Source: an uncultured Oscillibacter sp. (GTDB lineage: Bacteria; Bacillota; Clostridia; Oscillospirales; Oscillospiraceae). Taken from it: a DNA stretch of 64,000 bases. The stretch spans positions 16,935 through 80,934 of the forward strand of contig CAJUDV010000003.1 in assembly GCA_910585385.1 (NCBI GenBank), read 5' to 3'. This document shows, in pieces, positions 58,496 through 64,000 of this stretch. A program made the translations under genes and the position numbers. Every line of letters starts with the position of its first letter. The stretch's first letter is position 1. The notes beneath the pieces are model-generated. The model saw nothing but the letters and a program-made list of their open reading frames with translations. It ran no database searches and was not told the origin of the DNA.

Positions 58496-58990
58496 ATGGC
58501 ATTGCGAAAAATTGTGGAACAGGGGGAGGACTGCCTGACCAGGGTCTGCCGCCCCGTGACGGACTTCAATGCCCGTCTGCGCCAGCTGCTGGATGACATG
58601 GCGGAGACCCTGACTGAGGCCAGTGGCGCGGGGCTTGCGGCTCCCCAAGTGGGGGTGCTGCGCCGTGTCTGTCTGGTGTTGGACGAAGATTCAGAGGAGT
58701 ATCTGGAGCTGATTAATCCGGAGATTATCTCCCAGAGCGGCCAGCAGACGGGGCTGGAGGGCTGTCTCAGCGTTCCGGGCAAGTGGGGCATCGTCACTCG
58801 GCCCAATGTGGTGCGGATCAAGGCCCAGGACCGGGACGGCAATTGGTTTGAGGCCGAGGGCGAAGGGCTGACAGCCCGGGCGTTCTGCCATGAGATCGAA
58901 CATCTGGACGGCCATATGTACACCGAGCACATCGACCATTTTCTCACGGAGGAGGAACTGCAGGAGTATCTGGACGAAGAGGAGGAGTGA
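58496..58990 (+). CDS. def: Peptide deformylase
   Basis: A 164-residue metalloenzyme that removes the formyl group from new proteins. All three motifs are present: GLAAPQVG (46-53), EGCLSVPG with the metal-binding Cys, and HEIEHLDG with the two metal-binding His and catalytic Glu. Start at 58496 follows GGGGAGG. The C-terminus is Glu-rich. It is followed four bases later by fmt, the opposing enzyme. Confidence 0.97.
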   Translation: MALRKIVEQGEDCLTRVCRPVTDFNARLRQLLDDMAETLTEASGAGLAAPQVGVLRRVCLVLDEDSEEYLELINPEIISQSGQQTGLEGCLSVPGKWGIVTRPNVVRIKAQDRDGNWFEAEGEGLTARAFCHEIEHLDGHMYTEHIDHFLTEEELQEYLDEEEE

Positions 58991-58994
58991 GTCC

Positions 58995-59915
58995 ATGCGG
59001 ATTTTGTTCATGGGGACACCGGAGTTTGCTGTGGCATCGTTGCGGCGCCTGGTGGAGGACGGCCACACGGTCTGCGGCGTCTTCACCCAGCCGGACAAAC
59101 CAAAAAACCGGGGACACAGGCTGGCTTTCTCGCCTGTAAAGGAATATGCTTTGACAGAAAATATCCCGGTTTTTCAGCCGCTCTCCATGCGGAACAGCGA
59201 GGCGCTGGACCTGGTGCTGGAGCTGGCGCCGGATTTGACTGTGGTGGCGGCCTACGGAAAAATTCTGCCGGAGGACATTTTGAATGTTCCGCCCTACGGT
59301 TCCATCAATGTTCACTCGTCTCTTCTGCCTAAATATCGGGGGGCAGCCCCTATCAACTGGGCAATTTTGAATGGTGAGAAGGAGACCGGCGTCTCCATTA
59401 TGTATATGGCAAAAGAGCTGGATGCCGGAGATGTAATTCTGCAAAAGGCGACTCCCATCGGAGCGGAGGAGGACGCGCAGTCCCTCACTGCCCGTCTGGC
59501 GGAGCTGGGCGCGGAGGCATTGTCTGAGGCGGTGTCGGCGCTGGAGGCGGGGACCGCGGGGCGAACGCTCCAGGACGAGAGCCTGCAGACTTACGCATCC
59601 ATGTTGAGCAAGGAGATGTCCCCTGTGGACTGGACTCGTTCCGCCCATGAGATCGCCTGTCAGGTGCGGGGGCTGATTCCATGGCCCTGCGCTTCCACAG
59701 ATGTGATCGGCGGTGAGACCATCAAGCTGTTCTCTGTGCGGGAGACCGGCGAGATGACCGGAGGCGCTGCTGGGACCATTGTATCAGCTGGAAAGCATGG
59801 GATTGACGTTGTCTGCGGGGACGGCAGGCTGCTGCGAATCCTGGAACTTCAGGCCCAGGGCGGAAAGCGGATGACCGCGGCGGCCTACCTGCTGGGCCAT
59901 CCAATTCAATGCTGA
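58995..59915 (+). CDS. fmt: Methionyl-tRNA formyltransferase
   Basis: A 306-residue enzyme that formylates initiator Met-tRNA. The N-terminal domain has LFMGTPEFAVASL, the folate-binding INVHSSLLPKYRGAAPINWAIL and DAGDVILQ; the C-terminal OB domain begins near ACQVRGLIPWPCA. Start at 58995 uses the GGAGGAG at the end of def. Usual length. Confidence 0.97.
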   Translation: MRILFMGTPEFAVASLRRLVEDGHTVCGVFTQPDKPKNRGHRLAFSPVKEYALTENIPVFQPLSMRNSEALDLVLELAPDLTVVAAYGKILPEDILNVPPYGSINVHSSLLPKYRGAAPINWAILNGEKETGVSIMYMAKELDAGDVILQKATPIGAEEDAQSLTARLAELGAEALSEAVSALEAGTAGRTLQDESLQTYASMLSKEMSPVDWTRSAHEIACQVRGLIPWPCASTDVIGGETIKLFSVRETGEMTGGAAGTIVSAGKHGIDVVCGDGRLLRILELQAQGGKRMTAAAYLLGHPIQC

Positions 59916-59928
59916 ATCGAGGAAGAGT

Positions 59929-60663
59929 ATGCCTTATTACTATGGTTATGGCGAATTTTTAGCGAACAATATCTACTGTATTCTGCTGGTCCCGGTATTG
60001 ATCCTGTCCCTTTGGGCTCAGGCACAGGTCAGCGGGAACTTCCGGCGGTACAGCGCCGTCAACAACCACAGGCGGTTGACCGGCGCTCAGGCGGCGGAAG
60101 CGGTTCTCCACGCTCACGGTGTGTACGATGTGTCCATCCGGTCCTGCCGGGGAAACCTGACAGACCACTACGACCCCAGGGACAACACCATCTATCTCTC
60201 CGATTCCGTCTATCATGCACCCACCGTCGCGGCGGTGGGCGTAGCGGCCCATGAGGCGGGACACGCCGTCCAGTACGCTGAAAATTACGGCCCTGTGCGG
60301 CTGCGGAAAGCCATTATTCCCGCCACGCAGATCGGCTCCAAGTTCTCCTTTATTCTGTTGATCATCGGTATGGCGCTGTACAGTCAGGCCCTGTTTCTGA
60401 CGGGAATTCTGCTGTTTTCCCTGACCACAATCTTTCAGCTGGTGACGCTGCCGGTGGAGTTCAATGCCTCCGCCCGAGCCATTGAGACCATTGAGGGCCA
60501 GGGACTGCTGGAGGGCGAGGAGATAGGCGGGGTGAAGAGAGTTCTGCGGGCGGCGGCCATGACCTATGTGGCGGCACTGCTGATGTCCGCTTTGCAGTTG
60601 CTGCGGTTTGTGCTGATCTTCCTGGGCCGGAGCGACAACGGGCGCAGAGGAGGCGGACGGTGA
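59929..60663 (+). CDS. Zinc metallopeptidase, YugP type
   Basis: A 244-residue membrane metallopeptidase (Zn_peptidase_2, YugP family). The zinc motif is AAHEAGHAVQYAE near residue 106. There is one N-terminal helix, and three more follow the active site. TLPVEFNASARAIE carries the likely third ligand. Between fmt and rsmB this gene is found in many Firmicutes. Its substrate is unknown. Confidence 0.93.
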   Translation: MPYYYGYGEFLANNIYCILLVPVLILSLWAQAQVSGNFRRYSAVNNHRRLTGAQAAEAVLHAHGVYDVSIRSCRGNLTDHYDPRDNTIYLSDSVYHAPTVAAVGVAAHEAGHAVQYAENYGPVRLRKAIIPATQIGSKFSFILLIIGMALYSQALFLTGILLFSLTTIFQLVTLPVEFNASARAIETIEGQGLLEGEEIGGVKRVLRAAAMTYVAALLMSALQLLRFVLIFLGRSDNGRRGGGR

Positions 60664-61988
60664 GCGCCCGGGAGACAGCCCTGCGGGTGCTGTCCAGCTG
60701 CCGTGTGGGCGGCGCATGGGCGGACGCCGCCTTGAAAGCTCAACTGAGCCGGGACGGTTTGTCCGGACCGGAGGCGTCGCTGTGCAGCCGGATTGTCTAC
60801 GGCGTGACCCAAAATCGGTTGCTGCTGGACTTCTATCTCTCCGCCTATTGTTCCCAGAAGCCGGACCACCTTCAGCCGCCGCTGCTGGACATTCTCCGCA
60901 TAGGGGCGTATCAGATCCTGTTTTTGGACAAGGTGCCGGACAGCGCCGCGGTGAACACCTCTGTGGAGCTGGCGAAGACAGCGGGGCGGAGTCAGGCTGC
61001 GGGCCTGGTCAACGCGGTTCTACGGAAAATCTCCCAGAATAAAACTACCCTGCCGGCAATCCCGGAACGGGACGAGGCGAAGTATCTCTCGATTCGTTAC
61101 AGCCATCCCAAATGGCTGGTAAAGCGGCTTTTGACTATGCTGGGCAGGGAGGAGGCGGAGCGCTTCCTTGCAGCCAACAACGATCAGACGTTAACGGCGG
61201 CCCAGGTCAATCCCCTGCGGGGAACGGCTGAGGCCCTCATGGAGGCCCTAGAGGCCCAAGGCGTAAAAGCAGAGGCGCACCCTTGGCTTACCGACTGTCT
61301 ATTGCTATCCGGAACGGGGGATTTGGAGCGGCTAAAGCCCTTTCAGGAGGGACGGTTCTACATCCAAGATCCGGCGGCCCGGCTGACAGTTATGGCGCTG
61401 GATGTGAAGCCGGGAGATCAGGTGCTGGACGTATGCGCCGCTCCCGGGGGAAAGTCCTTTGCCGCCGCTGTCGCTATGAAGAACCAGGGCCGGATCTTAG
61501 CTTGTGACATCCATGAGAACAAATTGAAACGCATTCGGGATGGCGCGGAGCGGCTTGGGCTCACTTGCATCGAGATTACCGCCGCCGATGGACGGGTATG
61601 CTGTCCGGAGTGGACGGAGCGGTTTGACGCCGTGTTGGTGGACGCCCCCTGCTCGGGGCTTGGCATTATTCGGAAAAAGCCGGACGTCCGCTATAAGAAG
61701 GCGGAGGAACTCTTCTCTCTTCCGGTGGTGCAGCACGACGTACTGGACAATGCGGCCGCATACGTTCGGCCCGGTGGCCTGCTGGTGTACTCCACCTGTA
61801 CCATTCTGCCGGAGGAGAACAGCCAGACAGCAGACGCCTTTTTGGCGGAGCACCCAGACTTTTCCCGGGAAACCTTTTCCCTGCCCTCCGTAGGCCAAGT
61901 TCCGGGGGAGATTACCCTGTGGCCCCAGCGCCACGGAACCGACGGCTTTTACATCTGCCGTATGCGGCGGCAAGCGAGGAAACTATGA
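60660..61988 (+). CDS. rsmB: 16S rRNA (cytosine-967-C5)-methyltransferase
   Basis: A 442-residue enzyme with an N-terminal NusB-like RNA-binding domain (about 1-135) and a C-terminal Rossmann methyltransferase. The SAM motif is DVCAAPGGKSFAAA, and the catalytic cysteines are in VDAPCSGLG and YSTCTILPEEN. A GTG start overlaps the metallopeptidase stop. Confidence 0.97.
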   Translation: MSARETALRVLSSCRVGGAWADAALKAQLSRDGLSGPEASLCSRIVYGVTQNRLLLDFYLSAYCSQKPDHLQPPLLDILRIGAYQILFLDKVPDSAAVNTSVELAKTAGRSQAAGLVNAVLRKISQNKTTLPAIPERDEAKYLSIRYSHPKWLVKRLLTMLGREEAERFLAANNDQTLTAAQVNPLRGTAEALMEALEAQGVKAEAHPWLTDCLLLSGTGDLERLKPFQEGRFYIQDPAARLTVMALDVKPGDQVLDVCAAPGGKSFAAAVAMKNQGRILACDIHENKLKRIRDGAERLGLTCIEITAADGRVCCPEWTERFDAVLVDAPCSGLGIIRKKPDVRYKKAEELFSLPVVQHDVLDNAAAYVRPGGLLVYSTCTILPEENSQTADAFLAEHPDFSRETFSLPSVGQVPGEITLWPQRHGTDGFYICRMRRQARKL

Positions 61989-63028
61989 GCGAGCTGAAAT
62001 CAATGACCCTCCCGGAACTGACGGAGACCCTGCGGGCCATGGGAGAGCCTGCCTTTCGAGGGAAGCAGGTGTTTACATGGCTGCACCGGGGGATACAATC
62101 TTATGATAAGATGGAAAATGTCCCCAAGAGTCTCCGGGAGAAGCTGACGCAAGCATATCCCCTTGTCATACCAGGAGTGGCCCGGAAGCAGGTCTCCCGG
62201 CAGGACGGGACCATCAAATACCTATGGGAGCTGGCGGACGGTAATTGCGTCGAGTCCGTCCTCATGCGGTATCACCACGGCAATACCGTTTGCGTTTCCA
62301 CCCAGGTGGGCTGCCGGATGGGCTGTGCCTTTTGCGCCTCCGCCATTGCGGGAAAGATCCGGGATCTGACCCCTGCCGAGATTCTGGACCAGGTGATCTT
62401 CACTCAGCTGAACGCGGGGGAGACGGTCTCCAACATTGTGCTGATGGGCATCGGTGAGCCGCTGGACAACCTAGACGCGGTACTTCGGTTTCTGGAGCTA
62501 GTGAATTGTCCAGACGGGCTGAACATTGGGATGCGGCACATATCTCTGTCCACCTGTGGATTGGTCCCCGGTATTCGCCGCCTGGCGGAGCTGAAGCTGC
62601 AATTGACGCTGTCCGTCTCTCTCCACGCGCCGGACAGCGAGACCCGCTCCAGAATCATGCCGGTGAACCGGGCCTATGATGTTGAAGAGTTGTTTGACGC
62701 CTGTCAGGACTATTTCCGAAGGACCGGGCGGCGGATCTCTTTTGAATATGCCATGATTGACGGCGTGAATGACCACGATTGGCAGGCGGACCTGATTGCC
62801 AAAAAGCTGAGGGGAATGTCCGGACATGTGAATCTGATTCCCCTGAACGATGTGGCGGAAAGTCCGCTGAAACCCTCGAGGCGGCTGCCGGCGTTTCAAA
62901 AACGGCTGGAGTCCCATGGTCTTACCGCCACCGTACGGAGGAGCTTGGGCGGAGATATTGACGCCTCCTGCGGACAACTTCGCCGGAAGGCAATGGAAGA
63001 AGCACAGAAAGGGGAGGATTCCCAATGA
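61985..63028 (+). CDS. rlmN: 23S rRNA/tRNA adenine-C2 methyltransferase
   Basis: A 347-residue radical-SAM enzyme that methylates A2503 of 23S rRNA and A37 of some tRNAs. The cluster motif is CRMGCAFC. The family-specific cysteines are in ISLSTCGLVPGIRRLA and near the C-terminus in DASCGQLR. ATG at 61985 overlaps the rsmB stop by four bases. Confidence 0.97.
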   Translation: MSELKSMTLPELTETLRAMGEPAFRGKQVFTWLHRGIQSYDKMENVPKSLREKLTQAYPLVIPGVARKQVSRQDGTIKYLWELADGNCVESVLMRYHHGNTVCVSTQVGCRMGCAFCASAIAGKIRDLTPAEILDQVIFTQLNAGETVSNIVLMGIGEPLDNLDAVLRFLELVNCPDGLNIGMRHISLSTCGLVPGIRRLAELKLQLTLSVSLHAPDSETRSRIMPVNRAYDVEELFDACQDYFRRTGRRISFEYAMIDGVNDHDWQADLIAKKLRGMSGHVNLIPLNDVAESPLKPSRRLPAFQKRLESHGLTATVRRSLGGDIDASCGQLRRKAMEEAQKGEDSQ

Positions 63029-63771
63029 TTCGAGTACAGGGTATCACCGACGTGGGATTGGTCCGGAAGGAAAATCAGGATGCCTATGCGGTGAGAGAGG
63101 AGACTGGCTCTGGCTCCGGCTACACAATCTGCGTGGTCTGTGACGGCATGGGAGGCGCCGCCGGCGGAAAACTGGCCAGCCGCATCGCCGTCACCACCTA
63201 TTTGGACGAGCTGGAAAAGGTGCTGTCTGCCGCTATGAACCCGGAGCAGCTGCGGGAAGCGTCGTCCTATGCGGTCTCACTGGCCAACCGGGCTATTCGG
63301 GATGCTGCCGGGGAGTCGCCGGAGTACAACGGTATGGGCACCACGTTGGTTTCCGCCGTGGTCTATGAGGGCGGGGCGGTTATTACCAACGTGGGGGACA
63401 GCCGGGCCTATCACATTGCCAATGGAGAGATTACCCGGGTCACAAGGGATCACTCCCTGGTGCAGAGTATGGTGGAGCGGGGAGATATTACCGCTGAGGA
63501 AGCGCGCCGCCACCCTAACCGAAATCTCATTACCCGGGCCCTGGGACCGGACATTGACGCCGAGTGCGACTGGTACATCTGCCCTTTGGCGGCAGGGGAG
63601 TTTTTGCTGCTGTGCAGCGACGGTCTGGTCAACACCGTTACCGATCAGGAGATGCTCTCCGAGATTCTTCGCGGCCAGAGACTGGAGCAGTCCCTGGAGC
63701 GGCTGCTGGAAATTTCCAAAGAGCACGGCGCGCCGGATAATGTGACGGCTGTGCTGCTGCAAGTGCTGTAA
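63025..63771 (+). CDS. prpC: PP2C-family Ser/Thr phosphatase
   Basis: A 248-residue PPM phosphatase of the PrpC/Stp type. Metal-binding residues are in DVGLVRKENQDA, VCDGMGGAAGGKLAS, CSDGLVNTV and GAPDNVTAVLL. It reverses phosphorylation by the PASTA kinase encoded next; IreB encoded near 11 kb is a likely target of this system. It overlaps rlmN by four bases. Confidence 0.97.
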   Translation: MIRVQGITDVGLVRKENQDAYAVREETGSGSGYTICVVCDGMGGAAGGKLASRIAVTTYLDELEKVLSAAMNPEQLREASSYAVSLANRAIRDAAGESPEYNGMGTTLVSAVVYEGGAVITNVGDSRAYHIANGEITRVTRDHSLVQSMVERGDITAEEARRHPNRNLITRALGPDIDAECDWYICPLAAGEFLLLCSDGLVNTVTDQEMLSEILRGQRLEQSLERLLEISKEHGAPDNVTAVLLQVL

Positions 63772-63786
63772 AAAGGGGGGAGACGT

Positions 63787-64000
63787 ATGGATCAGTACAT
63801 CGGGAAAATGCTGGACAATCGCTATGAGATCCTGGAGCGCATCGGCATGGGCGGCATGGCGGTGGTCTACAAGACCAGAGACCACCGGCTGAACCGGCTG
63901 GTGGCTGTAAAGATCTTAAAGCCGGATCTGGCCCAGGACGCGGATTTTCGCCGCCGCTTCAACGCGGAGTCTCAGGCTGTTGCCCAGTTGTCCCACCCCA
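63787..64000 (+). CDS. prkC: PrkC/PknB-type Ser/Thr protein kinase, N-terminal part
   Basis: The first 71 codons of a Hanks-type kinase are visible: MLDNRYEILERIGMGGMAVVYK contains the Gly-rich loop and VAVKILK the ATP-binding lysine. The gene continues past the window end, so the expected membrane helix and PASTA domains are not seen. It follows prpC by 15 bases, with AAAAGGGGGGAG as ribosome-binding site. Confidence 0.95.
   Translation, partial: MDQYIGKMLDNRYEILERIGMGGMAVVYKTRDHRLNRLVAVKILKPDLAQDADFRRRFNAESQAVAQLSHP

Overview
This window looks like a chromosomal contig end from a GC-rich, Gram-positive, probably spore-forming Clostridia, most likely an Oscillospiraceae gut bacterium (Flavonifractor, Oscillibacter or Lawsonibacter type). 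That placement rests on four things: T-box leaders, a glmS ribozyme and an infC-rpmI-rplT leader; a butyryl-CoA:acetate CoA-transferase very close to those of gut butyrate producers; an IspH-ribosomal protein S1 fusion; and a Firmicutes gene order from yicC to prkC. I recognise no rRNA, tRNA, CRISPR array, prophage or complete insertion sequence. The first 30 bases are Illumina adapter, so the left edge is an assembly artefact that cuts an FtsW/RodA-type gene.

Left part (1-17.6 kb). A 5'-truncated SEDS gene overlaps a class B transpeptidase (PBP) gene. Next come a MATE exporter and a methionine ABC importer operon (metN-metI-metQ) behind a T-box with an ATG (Met) specifier. They are followed by a DUF368 membrane protein, a methionine-gamma-lyase-family PLP enzyme, an SH3-NlpC/P60 hydrolase, a small conserved protein and IreB. 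A second T-box, with a TTC (Phe) specifier, leads an operon of a polysaccharide deacetylase lipoprotein, pheS and pheT. pheS and pheT are separated by an unusual 257-base, hairpin-rich gap. PheT is about 95 residues longer than usual. An XRE-type membrane regulator ends this part.

Middle part (17.6-38.6 kb). A bifunctional NAD(P)HX repair enzyme, a GerS/YdcC-like lipoprotein, alanine racemase and a MazF toxin without a visible antitoxin form a wall/repair cluster. Then follow nrdR, DUF421/DUF4363 membrane proteins, glmS behind its ribozyme, a MerR-GyrI regulator with its own 19-bp-spacer promoter, and a PadR regulator with a HAAS/SEDS-like membrane partner. An SLH-GH25 lysozyme follows a promoter-terminator arrangement. 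Next are a 32-residue Asn/Gln-rich mini-protein, infC (AUU start)-rpmI-rplT with an attenuator leader, rpmB, the der-plsY-gpsA operon, and the DUF177-rpmF operon.

Right part (38.6-64 kb). A tightly overlapping operon runs rpiR-baiN-cmk-plsC-ispH/rpsA. It is followed by the butyrate gene but with a structured leader, carD-ispD-ispF, a DUF3343-cysteine desulfurase pair, and the c-di-AMP genes cdaA-cdaR with rseC, DUF5685 and a J-domain protein. The end is the housekeeping series yicC-remA-gmk-rpoZ-priA-def-fmt-Zn peptidase-rsmB-rlmN-prpC-prkC, with prkC cut by the window end.

Promoters listed were found by eye as -35/-10 pairs, nearly all with 17-base spacers. Family names are from recognition of sequence motifs; no database search was possible.
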